Shown here piece by piece: positions 27,527-35,762 of a DNA stretch of 64,000 nucleotides. A program made the position numbers and the translations under genes. Positions within the stretch are counted from its first letter, which is position 1, and the number at the start of each line of letters is the position of its first letter. The notes under the pieces were generated by a model that had not been told where the DNA came from, did no database searches, and worked only from the letters and a program-made list of their open reading frames with translations. The stretch is from Pantoea rwandensis. Lineage in GTDB: Bacteria > Pseudomonadota > Gammaproteobacteria > Enterobacterales > Enterobacteriaceae. The stretch lies in the NCBI RefSeq assembly GCF_002095475.1, contig NZ_MLFR01000001.1:62001-126000 (forward strand), read 5' to 3'.

Positions 27527-28195
27527 ATGACCACCGATTTTCCCCTGCTTGATGCGCAGGGGATACGTTATGCCGTGCAAGGACGAACCTTACTGGCCCC
27601 CGTTTCACTGCAATTACAGGCGGGTGATTTTCTGTTACTTACGGGCCCTTCGGGCAGCGGTAAGAGCACGCTGTTGAAAATTTTGGCTTCGCTGCTGTCG
27701 CCTACCGCAGGTGATATTCGTTTTGAGCATCGTGAGCTCATTTCCCTTAAGCCAGAGTGGTATCGCCAGCAGGTGTCGTACTGTTTCCAGACGCCGCAAC
27801 TGTTTGGCGAGACGGTGTACGACAATCTGGCGCTGCCATGGCAGATTCGACAGCAAAAACCGTCACGCGATGTGCTGGTTTCATCATTAGAGCGCGTACA
27901 TCTGGCTGCTGACATGCTGGATAAAAAGATTGAGCAGCTGTCCGGCGGGGAGAAACAGCGGGTGGGCTTACTGCGCAACCTGCAGTTCTTGCCCAAAGTG
28001 CTGCTATTGGATGAGGTGACCAGCGCATTGGATGAAGAGAACAAAGAGGTGATCCAGCAGTTGATTCGGCAACACGTTCAACAGCAGCAATTGGCGGTGA
28101 TATGGATCAGCCACGATGCGAACGAGATCCGCGATGCAGAAAAGGTGCTGCGACTCGTGGCGCCCGCGCAAGGAGACAGCCATGAGTCAGCATAA
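27527..28195 (+). CDS. fetA: Iron export ABC transporter ATP-binding subunit FetA
   Basis: A 222-residue ATPase with Walker [10 protein letters not shown], signature LSGGEKQRVGLLRNLQ and Walker B VLLLDEVTSALD. Length and its pairing with a FetB-type permease match E. coli FetA (YbbL). FetAB exports iron and protects against peroxide stress. It overlaps fetB by 14 bases. The family assignment is strong; the iron role is taken from the E. coli homologue. Confidence 0.88.
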   Translation: MTTDFPLLDAQGIRYAVQGRTLLAPVSLQLQAGDFLLLTGPSGSGKSTLLKILASLLSPTAGDIRFEHRELISLKPEWYRQQVSYCFQTPQLFGETVYDNLALPWQIRQQKPSRDVLVSSLERVHLAADMLDKKIEQLSGGEKQRVGLLRNLQFLPKVLLLDEVTSALDEENKEVIQQLIRQHVQQQQLAVIWISHDANEIRDAEKVLRLVAPAQGDSHESA

Positions 28196-28946
28196 TATTA
28201 CCGACAGCTCACTATTACTTTCGCTGATGCTGGTCGTGATTGCGCTGCTCATCAGCCAGAAAGAGAAACTTGGCATGAGCAAAGATATTATCTGGAGCGT
28301 GTGCCGAGCCATTGTGCAGTTGGTCATCGTCGGCTACGTGCTGAAGTCGATTTTTAACCTCAACAACCGCTGGCTGACGATTTTGATGGTGCTTTTCATC
28401 TGCGTCAATGCGGCGCTGAATGCGCGTAAACGCAGCCGCAACATCGACAATGCGTTAGTGATTTCATTTGTTGCCATCACAACCGGTACCGCACTAACTT
28501 TAACGATTCTGCTGCTGAGCGGCGCGATTGAGTTTCTCCCGATGCAGGTCATCCCCATCTCCGGCATGATTGCGGGCAACGCGATGGTGGCGGTGGGATT
28601 GTGTTACAGCAATCTGAACCAGCGTTTTAGCGATAACCAGCAAAAAATTCTGGAGATGTTGAGCCTGGGTGCGTCGGTAAAACTGGCCTCAGCGCGGTTA
28701 ATCCGCGATAGCATTCGTGCCTCGATGATCCCCACGGTTGATGCGGCGAAAACCGTAGGATTAGTGAGTTTGCCAGGCATGATGTCCGGTTTGATCTTTG
28801 CCGGTATCGATCCGGTCAAAGCGATCAAATATCAGATCATGGTGACGTTCATGCTGATTGGCACTGCCAGCCTCTCGACCATCATCGCCGCATACCTGGC
28901 TTACCGCCGTTTTTACACCGTCCGCGCGCAGTTGAAAATTGAATAG
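28182..28946 (+). CDS. fetB: Iron export permease FetB
   Basis: A 254-residue membrane protein of the UPF0014/FetB family starting at ATG 28182 (MSQHNITDSS), inside the end of fetA. It has six or seven helices and the conserved segment MQVIPISGMIAGNAMVAVGL, followed by the cytoplasmic ATPase-coupling region LSLGASVKLASARLIRDSIRAS and TVGLVSLPGMMSGLIFAG. These match E. coli YbbM. A terminator follows at 28953-28983, so fetAB ends the unit. Confidence 0.9.
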   Translation: MSQHNITDSSLLLSLMLVVIALLISQKEKLGMSKDIIWSVCRAIVQLVIVGYVLKSIFNLNNRWLTILMVLFICVNAALNARKRSRNIDNALVISFVAITTGTALTLTILLLSGAIEFLPMQVIPISGMIAGNAMVAVGLCYSNLNQRFSDNQQKILEMLSLGASVKLASARLIRDSIRASMIPTVDAAKTVGLVSLPGMMSGLIFAGIDPVKAIKYQIMVTFMLIGTASLSTIIAAYLAYRRFYTVRAQLKIE

Positions 28947-28952
28947 GGCGTA

Positions 28953-28983
28953 TTGCAGGAGCGCATCGGGTGCGTTCCTGCAA
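28953..28983 (+). terminator. Terminator after fetB
   Basis: TTGCAGGA and TCCTGCAA form an 8-base stem, extended inward by GCGCA/TGCGT. GTTTGACGTTTGTTT follows. It lies between the convergent fetB and VOC genes and may act on both. Confidence 0.75.
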
Positions 28984-28996
28984 GTTTGACGTTTGT

Positions 28997-29845
28997 TTAC
29001 TGCTCAAACCTCAGAGCCACACCGAAGGCCTGTTCGGCATGAACAACGATGGCAGTCTCCTCCTCATGGAAGGGCACATTACCCAGCAACAAGCTCGCTT
29101 TCACCTTACGCAAGTCGCGCGTACGCAGACTTAAACCCACCATTCGTGCGCTGCCATCGTAGTCTTGCGGTAAACCGGCGAAACGCTGGGTGACGTATTC
29201 TGCAGCAGCGAAGCGCACCGTGGCTATGCCCGCTTTCAACACAAAGGCACCTTCCTGGCAGGCAGTGAGTTTATCCGCGCCAAATAAGCGACTGTAGGGT
29301 TGTGCGGCGGCAGCGGGATCTTGGGCTACCACGACAAATTCAATGATGTCGGTGACACCATTTGGATGTTGCTGCCAGGCTTCTTGCCACACCGCATACG
29401 GCGTTTCATGTTGGCAGAAGAAGCTGCGACCGTTAGCCACCAGCCCAGGACGCAGGCGTACCGTGCGAAAACGTGCCTGATTTTCACTGCCATCCGGCAA
29501 TTGCACCGGACGGAAGAAACTAGCAGGAGGCTCGCCATCGATATCCTGACTCTCCAGATAGCGCCAAACCGCATCGGCATCATCGGTTTTCCACACCAGA
29601 CCACTGAGACCAATGGGTGATTGCCACAGATCCTGGCGCAGAGTGTTACGTCCCTCCTCAAATCCCAACAGTTCCAGATAGTTGTCACCGAACACCGCTA
29701 AATGATTGCTGGAACCGAGAGAATGGTGCCCGCGTGCAGTGAGTTGAAAGCCCAGTCGTCGAAACAGCGCACTGGCTTCATCGAGTTCGCCTGCAACGTT
29801 AATGACGACATGATCAAGACGTGGAACCGGTATGGATAGGGCCAT
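28997..29845 (-). CDS. VOC-family (glyoxalase-like) protein
   Basis: A 282-residue protein starting at ATG 29845 (MALSIPVPRLDH), chosen for a strong AGGAGG site seven bases upstream; the longer ORF is rejected. RLDHVVINVAGELDEASALFRRLGF is a typical glyoxalase module start. The length suggests two or more modules (a second begins near FVVVAQDPAAAAQPYSRLFG). It is the last gene of the minus-strand cluster that begins with the ABC importer at 37385. The substrate is unknown, probably a product of the neighbouring monooxygenase. Confidence 0.82.
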   Translation of the reverse strand: MALSIPVPRLDHVVINVAGELDEASALFRRLGFQLTARGHHSLGSSNHLAVFGDNYLELLGFEEGRNTLRQDLWQSPIGLSGLVWKTDDADAVWRYLESQDIDGEPPASFFRPVQLPDGSENQARFRTVRLRPGLVANGRSFFCQHETPYAVWQEAWQQHPNGVTDIIEFVVVAQDPAAAAQPYSRLFGADKLTACQEGAFVLKAGIATVRFAAAEYVTQRFAGLPQDYDGSARMVGLSLRTRDLRKVKASLLLGNVPFHEEETAIVVHAEQAFGVALRFEQ

Positions 29846-29880
29846 TGCTTTCCTCCTTGCTCTCATCGTGACGGCACCCA

Positions 29881-30237
29881 TTACGCCGTACTCGTGCCGT
29901 TCGGCTGCCAGTTAATGGCGGTTTCAGCGCCAAAACCCGCGGCGATTCCTGCGATCAAGGCGTTGATTTGTGCCGGGTCCTGTTGGGTTTGACTGTTGAC
30001 GATGCCTTCAATTTCCGCCGTTTGCGGTAACACATTCCAGCTGTTACCGGCGCTCAACCGCGTGATACCGAGCGCAAGAGTGTTACTGCGTCCCGGCAGC
30101 GCATACAAGGCGGAAATGATATGACTGCCAATGACAATCACATCAATGCCCTCATGCGGCCTGGCGGCATGAGCACCTTTGCCGGTGAGGGTGATGTGAA
30201 AGCGCTGTGCTGAAAGATGTTGCTCCGTCATGGTCAT
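29881..30237 (-). pseudogene. Orphan dimerisation-domain fragment of an M20 amidohydrolase
   Basis: A 118-residue ORF whose start overlaps the upstream stop codon by four bases. Residues 12-115 match only the lid/dimerisation domain of M20 aminoacylase-like hydrolases (ITLTGKGAHAARPHEGID, GITRLSAGNSWNVLPQTAEI). Both metal-binding halves of the catalytic domain are missing. It therefore cannot hydrolyse by the usual mechanism and is most simply an internal remnant of a once complete gene. Good translational coupling leaves open that it is still made. Confidence 0.75.
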
Positions 30238-31334
30238 CCTTGTTGTGCAGGTAAAAAGGGTTCGCCCAGTGTCAACATCAGGCGGTTGGCCCAAGCGAAA
30301 AACGCCGCAGACTGGATCACATCCAGCAAGGCGAGCGTACTGAGTCCCTGGTCGCGTAATGTCTGGAGTTGTTTCAGGCTGGTGGCCGCAGGAGTGATGG
30401 AAAGCGTGGCCACCACGTCGATAATCGCCGCCCAACGGGCTGATTGGCCGTGTGACAGTTCAGCGCCGGGCGCGACATTCAGTAACTTCTGCACCGCCGG
30501 TTCATCTTTGGACAGTTGGCTGGCTTTGCGGGCATGTACCGAGGCGCAGAAAATACAACCATTGACCTTGCTGACCACGGTAGCGGCTAACTCACGCTCG
30601 GCACGGGATAGTCCACCGGACGTGTAAAAAATCCCTTTATCCGTTCGCGTACGCTGCTCCAGCAACGGTAAATTGCGCGCCAGCAGGCGGAAATAGTCGG
30701 AGTCACTGTGGCCATTTTTCTCTAATGTGGCCTGTTCCGCTGCGTTGAATTCGCTTAATGGCTTAGCCGCCAGCCAAGGTTCCCAACCTAATTCCTGCTG
30801 CGTAAAGGCAGTCAGGGCGGTTTGACCACTTAGTGTCAACGGCGCGTCGTGCCATTTCCCCGCCACCGCATGCGGTTGAGTCTCTGTTTGTTCGCCATTG
30901 AACAGACGTAACCCAGACAGTAAACGGCTTTGGAAACTGACAAAGGCTATTAATTGGGCGAGGGTGACGATGCCACGCGCTGTCCAACCCACACTTTGCA
31001 GGTTTTGAATGTGTTGAGGGTTCGCATCAACCGGATGTAGGCTCAATAGCTCGGCAAAAGCATGGCCTGCTACGAAGCGGGCGTCATGGGGGGCGTCATT
31101 GACCTGCTGCTGATAGTGCGCCTGCAAGCGGGTGGCACCGTGCCACGCGGCGACCTGTGCAGCCAAGGCAAAACGCCATTGCTGCGGGAGATCGGTATCA
31201 TCTTCACTGAACAGGACCTCATAACTGCCTTGAGTATGCTGAGTGGCCGCGTGGCGTTCAGCACGTGCCTGACCCAGCTCAGAGGCGGGATCGATATCAG
31301 CCAGTGCGGCGAGTAAATCTACGGGTTGAGTCAT
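30234..31334 (-). CDS. Two-domain carboxymuconolactone-decarboxylase / alkylhydroperoxidase-like protein
   Basis: A 366-residue protein built from two AhpD-like all-helical halves. The second half has the redox motif ERELAATVVSKVNGCIFCASVH, with Cys260, Cys263 and His267. The first half (about 20-180) has the fold pattern but no CxxC, so it is probably structural. From memory, related genomes encode these halves as separate proteins (the CMD Avi_7170 and peroxidase Avi_7169 families) beside the same monooxygenase and ABC genes; here they are fused. The likely role is thiol-dependent peroxide removal. Confidence 0.82.
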   Translation of the reverse strand: MTQPVDLLAALADIDPASELGQARAERHAATQHTQGSYEVLFSEDDTDLPQQWRFALAAQVAAWHGATRLQAHYQQQVNDAPHDARFVAGHAFAELLSLHPVDANPQHIQNLQSVGWTARGIVTLAQLIAFVSFQSRLLSGLRLFNGEQTETQPHAVAGKWHDAPLTLSGQTALTAFTQQELGWEPWLAAKPLSEFNAAEQATLEKNGHSDSDYFRLLARNLPLLEQRTRTDKGIFYTSGGLSRAERELAATVVSKVNGCIFCASVHARKASQLSKDEPAVQKLLNVAPGAELSHGQSARWAAIIDVVATLSITPAATSLKQLQTLRDQGLSTLALLDVIQSAAFFAWANRLMLTLGEPFLPAQQG

Positions 31335-31346
31335 GGTGTTCTCCGG

Positions 31347-32351
31347 TTAGGCATCGCCAAGTGCGCGTAGCGCGGGGGCAATGTGGTCAGCGATCAATTC
31401 GATGGAGCGCAGAATATCGGCATGGGGTGGGTCGATAGAGTGCACCTGGAAGCTGATGTCAGTGACGCGTTGCAGTGTGGAGTCAGCCAGCAATGAGGCG
31501 AGTACCCTGGGCGCATCACCAAAGTGCGCATCCAGCTGTCGCGCGTGGCTCTCCAGCGTGTTGCCGGTAATCACATGTCCGGCAGACTGAAACTGCTCCG
31601 CCTGGCGTTTTAATCCCGGTTCGGCTAGACGGTGCGCGTAGTCATTAGAATCAGCGACAAAAGCGGTGCGCGATGCAAGAATACGTGGCGCTATACTCTC
31701 TGGAAGAGCCGCCAGGTAGGCGTCGATCATGGGATTTTGGATCGCATCCAGCGGTAAATCTGGCTGACCTGCTGGGCGCGGCTGTGTACGGGACAGCATC
31801 AAACCATGCCCACCGGCACCCGCTCGTGCTGCTCCCTCGACGGAGAAGGTAGCAATCCATACGCGCTGGGCCAGCGTGGGTGCGGCGGGGTAGAGATGGT
31901 TGTCCGGATGCGCGAGGGTGTCGCCACGCCAGGCACTCAGCAAGGTGTGCAGATGGTCGGCAAACACACTGGCGCGCTGATCGATGGATAAACCAAACGG
32001 CAGGAATGAAGTGGCGGTGCCGCCGGAACCAAGCCCGACTTCTAACCGTTCATGGCTGAGTAAATCCAGCACCGAAGCGTCTTCTGCCACGCGCAGGGCG
32101 TTTTCCATCGCCAGAGTGATGATGCCGGTCCCCAGGCGTATGGTGCGGGTATGGGCGGCAACGTGTGCGAGGAACACTAAGGGTGACGGCAATCCGCCTT
32201 CCTTCTCATGGAAATGGTGCTGGGCTATCCAGGCGCTGTCGAATCCTAAACGTTCGGCATGCTGAATCTGCTCGGTTGCCAGGCGATAACGCTGCTGCGC
32301 CGAGGTGTCATCCAACAAACGGGTGAAAAAACCAATGCGTTTACGCGTCAT
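31347..32351 (-). CDS. FMN-dependent luciferase-like monooxygenase
   Basis: A 334-residue bacterial-luciferase-fold protein. N-terminal IGFFTRLLDDTSAQ, the His pair in WIAQHHFHEKEGGLPSPLVFLAHVAA and IRLGTGIITLAMENALRVAED are family hallmarks. It needs reduced FMN from a separate reductase. It resembles the KPN_01858-type family associated with an oligopeptide-type ABC importer, which matches its neighbours: it overlaps the ATPase gene by four bases. The substrate is unknown; a sulfur- or nitrogen-containing organic compound is likely. Confidence 0.88.
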   Translation of the reverse strand: MTRKRIGFFTRLLDDTSAQQRYRLATEQIQHAERLGFDSAWIAQHHFHEKEGGLPSPLVFLAHVAAHTRTIRLGTGIITLAMENALRVAEDASVLDLLSHERLEVGLGSGGTATSFLPFGLSIDQRASVFADHLHTLLSAWRGDTLAHPDNHLYPAAPTLAQRVWIATFSVEGAARAGAGGHGLMLSRTQPRPAGQPDLPLDAIQNPMIDAYLAALPESIAPRILASRTAFVADSNDYAHRLAEPGLKRQAEQFQSAGHVITGNTLESHARQLDAHFGDAPRVLASLLADSTLQRVTDISFQVHSIDPPHADILRSIELIADHIAPALRALGDA

Positions 32352-33955
32352 GCGGACTCCTTAATCAGCGGACGAAAAGTGGGAATAGCATCAATCAGCG
32401 AACGGGTATAAGCATGCTGTGGTGTGGTGAATATCGTGACAGTGTCACCCTGCTCAACCACCTCTCCGGCGCGCAGTACGGTGACGCTATGCGCAATGCG
32501 GCGTACGGTGGCGAGATCGTGGGTGATAAACAGGTAAGTCAATCCCAGTTCCTGTTGCAACTGTTGCAACAGCTGCAGGATTTGAGCCTGTACGGTGACG
32601 TCTAACGCGGAAGTCGCTTCATCTAACACCAGGATGGCGGGTTGCAGGATCAATGCCCGGGCAATCGCCACTCGCTGGCGCTGGCCGCCTGAAAGCTCCC
32701 GTGGTTTACGCGTCAGCAACTCAACAGGAAGTGCCACTCGCTGTGCCACGGCCTCCACTCGTTGACGGCGTTCCTCGGTAGACAATTTTTCAAAGTTGCG
32801 CAGTGGCTCTTCGATGATGGCGAACAGCGTTTGGCGTGGATCGAGCGAGGCGAACGGATTCTGATACACGAACTGAATCTTGCGGCGAAGTTGGCGTTGT
32901 GCCTCCCCGCGCAACGCGCTGGCATCGATGCCGTCAATCACGATGCGTCCGCTGTCAGCTTGATCAAAGCCCAGTAAGATGCGTGCCAGCGTGGTTTTAC
33001 CCGATCCAGATTCGCCCACTAATGCATGCGTGGTACCGCGTGCGACGGTAACGCTCACCTGATTAGCCACAGTTAACTGCTGTTTACCCAGTGAAAACTG
33101 TTTATTGATGGCAGAAAGCTGGATCGCCGGGGTGGAGAACTTAGCCTGTGAAGGCATCGCCAGTGCCACTTCGCCGGGTGAGGCATCTTGCAACAGTTGT
33201 CGCGTATAGGGATGTTTTGGTGCGCTGATCACCTGGGCTGCTATCCCTTGTTCCTGAATCTCTCCCTGACGAAACACCACCAGTCGATCGGCACGCTCTG
33301 CCGCTAAGGCCAGATCGTGCGTGACAAACAATACCGCGGTACCCGATTCACGACGCAACACATCGAGCAGATCGAGAATGCGCTTTTGTACCGTGACATC
33401 GAGCGCGCTGGTGGGCTCATCGGCAATAATGATTTGTGGTTTTAAGGCAAGGGCGATGGCAATCAACACGCGCTGTTTCATGCCACCGGAGAGCTGGTGA
33501 GGATACTGCTTGATGCGCTGTTCGGGGTGACTCAGTCCGACTTTTTCCAGCAATTCCAGAACGCGTTCTTGTCTCTGCTGTTTGCTGATCTTTTGATGCA
33601 GCTGCAGCATCTCGCCGACCTGATCGCCAATGGTTTTCACCGGGTTGAGCGAATTGCCTGGGTCCTGCGGCACTAAGCTAATGCTGACGCCGCGCAGGCT
33701 GTCCAGACGTTTCGCTGACCAGTCGGCGATGTTTTCACCGTTGAGGATAATTTTGCCGCTGTCACGACGGCCGTTCTCCGCCAGCAGGCCAATAATGGCT
33801 TGTGCCGTGGTGGTTTTTCCGGAGCCGGATTCTCCCACCAGCGCCAGCATTTCGCCCGCTTGTAATTCGAAACTGACGTTGTGGACCACTTCGCGCCATG
33901 CGCCGCGCTGATGATAACTCAACGTGAGGTTCTCTATGCTGAGTAGTACGCTCAT
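32348..33955 (-). CDS. Oligopeptide-type ABC importer, fused double ATPase
   Basis: A 535-residue protein with two complete ATPase domains. Each has Walker A ([12 protein letters not shown] and [12 protein letters not shown]), a signature ([15 protein letters not shown] and [15 protein letters not shown]) and Walker B ([11 protein letters not shown] and [11 protein letters not shown]). Fused DppDF-like ATPases of this length are known in GsiA and YejF. It overlaps the permease gene upstream and the monooxygenase gene downstream by four bases each, so all are one operon. Confidence 0.93.
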   Translation of the reverse strand: MSVLLSIENLTLSYHQRGAWREVVHNVSFELQAGEMLALVGESGSGKTTTAQAIIGLLAENGRRDSGKIILNGENIADWSAKRLDSLRGVSISLVPQDPGNSLNPVKTIGDQVGEMLQLHQKISKQQRQERVLELLEKVGLSHPEQRIKQYPHQLSGGMKQRVLIAIALALKPQIIIADEPTSALDVTVQKRILDLLDVLRRESGTAVLFVTHDLALAAERADRLVVFRQGEIQEQGIAAQVISAPKHPYTRQLLQDASPGEVALAMPSQAKFSTPAIQLSAINKQFSLGKQQLTVANQVSVTVARGTTHALVGESGSGKTTLARILLGFDQADSGRIVIDGIDASALRGEAQRQLRRKIQFVYQNPFASLDPRQTLFAIIEEPLRNFEKLSTEERRQRVEAVAQRVALPVELLTRKPRELSGGQRQRVAIARALILQPAILVLDEATSALDVTVQAQILQLLQQLQQELGLTYLFITHDLATVRRIAHSVTVLRAGEVVEQGDTVTIFTTPQHAYTRSLIDAIPTFRPLIKESA

Positions 33956-34809
33956 GCGTCACCTCCGGCAATCTGCTGGCTGATGCGATTAGCGGCCAGC
34001 ACGATGGCGACCACCACGATGCCGGGGAAGGTGGTGAGCCACCATGCGGTCGCCAGATAATTACGCCCTTCAGCGATCAACAGTCCCCACTCCGGCGTCG
34101 GTGGCGGAGTACCGTAGCCAAGGAAGCTCAACGTTGAGAGCGCCAGAATCGCCTGACCAAACTGTAAAGCAGCAAAGGCAATCACCGCCGTCAGCGAATT
34201 AGGTAAGATGTGACGCCACAACACCTGCCAGAAGCTGCCGCCGCTACCATAGGCGGCCTCAACATATTCGCTGCGCCGTACGCGAACCACTTCACCTCGT
34301 GCAAGACGCGCAAAGCTGGCAATGGAGGCAATGCCCACCGCCAGTGCGGCGTGAACCGTGCCAAAGCCGAGCAGGATCAGCACGCTCAGTGACAGCAGCA
34401 GCGAGGGAATGGAAAGCAGCACATCCACCAGGCGCATCAGCGTGTTTTCGGTGCGGCCACCCACTGCGCCAGCCAGCACGCCGAGTGTGGTGCCACCAAT
34501 CAATCCCATCGCCACTGCGGCAAACGCGGCTGCCAGTGACTGTGAAGCGCCATAGACGATGCGCGCAAACAGATCGCGACCTAACTGATCGGTGCCCAAC
34601 CAGTAAGCCGCTTGCGGCGGCAGACGTTGCGCACCAGGTATACCTTGAGTGGGGTTGTAATGGGTAAACAGTCCGGGGGCGAACGCGGCCAGCAACGCCA
34701 GCAACATCACAGCCCAGGCTAGCCATAAACCCGGCTGGATGCGCCAGTGGCGTGTTTTAAGCGTTGCAGTCGCGCGATGTCGTGCACTGGCATAATCAAC
34801 AAGGCTCAT
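33952..34809 (-). CDS. Oligopeptide-type ABC importer permease (DppC-like)
   Basis: A 285-residue inner-membrane permease with six helices, an N-terminal OppC-type segment (YNPTQGIPGAQRLPPQAAYWLGTDQLGRDLFARIVYG) shortened here to its key words TDQLGRDLF, and the EAA loop YVEAAYGSGGSFWQVLWRHILPN contacting the ATPase. It overlaps its partners by four bases at both ends. Confidence 0.92.
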   Translation of the reverse strand: MSLVDYASARHRATATLKTRHWRIQPGLWLAWAVMLLALLAAFAPGLFTHYNPTQGIPGAQRLPPQAAYWLGTDQLGRDLFARIVYGASQSLAAAFAAVAMGLIGGTTLGVLAGAVGGRTENTLMRLVDVLLSIPSLLLSLSVLILLGFGTVHAALAVGIASIASFARLARGEVVRVRRSEYVEAAYGSGGSFWQVLWRHILPNSLTAVIAFAALQFGQAILALSTLSFLGYGTPPPTPEWGLLIAEGRNYLATAWWLTTFPGIVVVAIVLAANRISQQIAGGDA

Positions 34810-35753
34810 CGGCTTCCTCCAGCGATAGCTTGCAGGCGCGGGTCGAACAACGGCATCAGCGCATCGACCAGCAGATTGATTAACACAAAGGCCAACGCCG
34901 AGATCATCACTACAGCCTGCAGCACGGCCACATCCTGATTGTTGACGGCTTGTTGTGTCAGCTGACCAATACCGCTCAGGCCAAACACTGTTTCAGTGAT
35001 CAGCGCACCAGCGATCAGTTCACCCAGCAGCAGGCCGGCTACGTTCAGCACCGGCAGCAGCGCATTGCGCATTACGTGGTGCCACAACACGCGGCTTTCG
35101 CTGGCCCCTTTGGCGCGCGCTACCGCCACAAAGGGTTGGGTAGCGACTTGATCGATACTGCGCAGTAATATTTGTGCCAGCGGAGCAGAAATCGGAATGG
35201 CTACTGTGATCACGGGCAAAATCAATCCCTGCAAGGGCGAGGGGTTGATGACCGGTATCCAGCGCAGTTGGAATGAGAACAGCTGAATCAGTGCGATCCC
35301 CAGCCAGAAAGTGGGCAGTGAAATAAACAGCGCAGGGACTGATTGCAGCAACGAACGCAGTACGCGCAGTGCGGGTAATCGCGACAGGGCCGCCAGAGCA
35401 AAGGCGATCAGCGTGGCGAGCGCAAAGCCCAGCAGCGCCAGTTGCAGCGTAGCAGGGAGATTGCTGATCAGCAGATCGCTGACCGCCACACCCGCTTGCA
35501 CCGAGTAGCCAAAGTCACCACGCAGCATCGCCAGTAGCGTATGCAGATATTGCTGCCACAGTGGGTTATCCGCGCCATAAGCCAGCCGCATTTCCGCAAT
35601 CTGATCCGGGCTTAAGCCCAGATCCGGGTTCTGAAACTTAATCAGCACCGCATCGCCGGGGAGCACCTGCAGCAGTAAGAACGACAGGGTAAAGGCGGCC
35701 CACAAAACCAGCACGCTTTGACCCACTCTTCGCAGCAGAGAACGTTGCATCAT
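34806..35753 (-). CDS. Oligopeptide-type ABC importer permease (DppB-like)
   Basis: A 315-residue permease with six helices. The DppB-type N-terminus (LLRRVGQSVLVLWAAFTLSF) is followed by PGDAVL and the EAA loop FVAVARAKGASESRVLWHHV. It lies nine bases after the binding-protein gene and overlaps the second permease. Confidence 0.92.
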   Translation of the reverse strand: MMQRSLLRRVGQSVLVLWAAFTLSFLLLQVLPGDAVLIKFQNPDLGLSPDQIAEMRLAYGADNPLWQQYLHTLLAMLRGDFGYSVQAGVAVSDLLISNLPATLQLALLGFALATLIAFALAALSRLPALRVLRSLLQSVPALFISLPTFWLGIALIQLFSFQLRWIPVINPSPLQGLILPVITVAIPISAPLAQILLRSIDQVATQPFVAVARAKGASESRVLWHHVMRNALLPVLNVAGLLLGELIAGALITETVFGLSGIGQLTQQAVNNQDVAVLQAVVMISALAFVLINLLVDALMPLFDPRLQAIAGGSR

Positions 35754-35762
35754 CAGCCTACC

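Noticed and set aside
30238..30435. N-terminal extension of the M20 fragment to 30435
   Set aside because: The extra 66 residues lie inside the CMD gene in another frame and have no similarity to M20 proteins.
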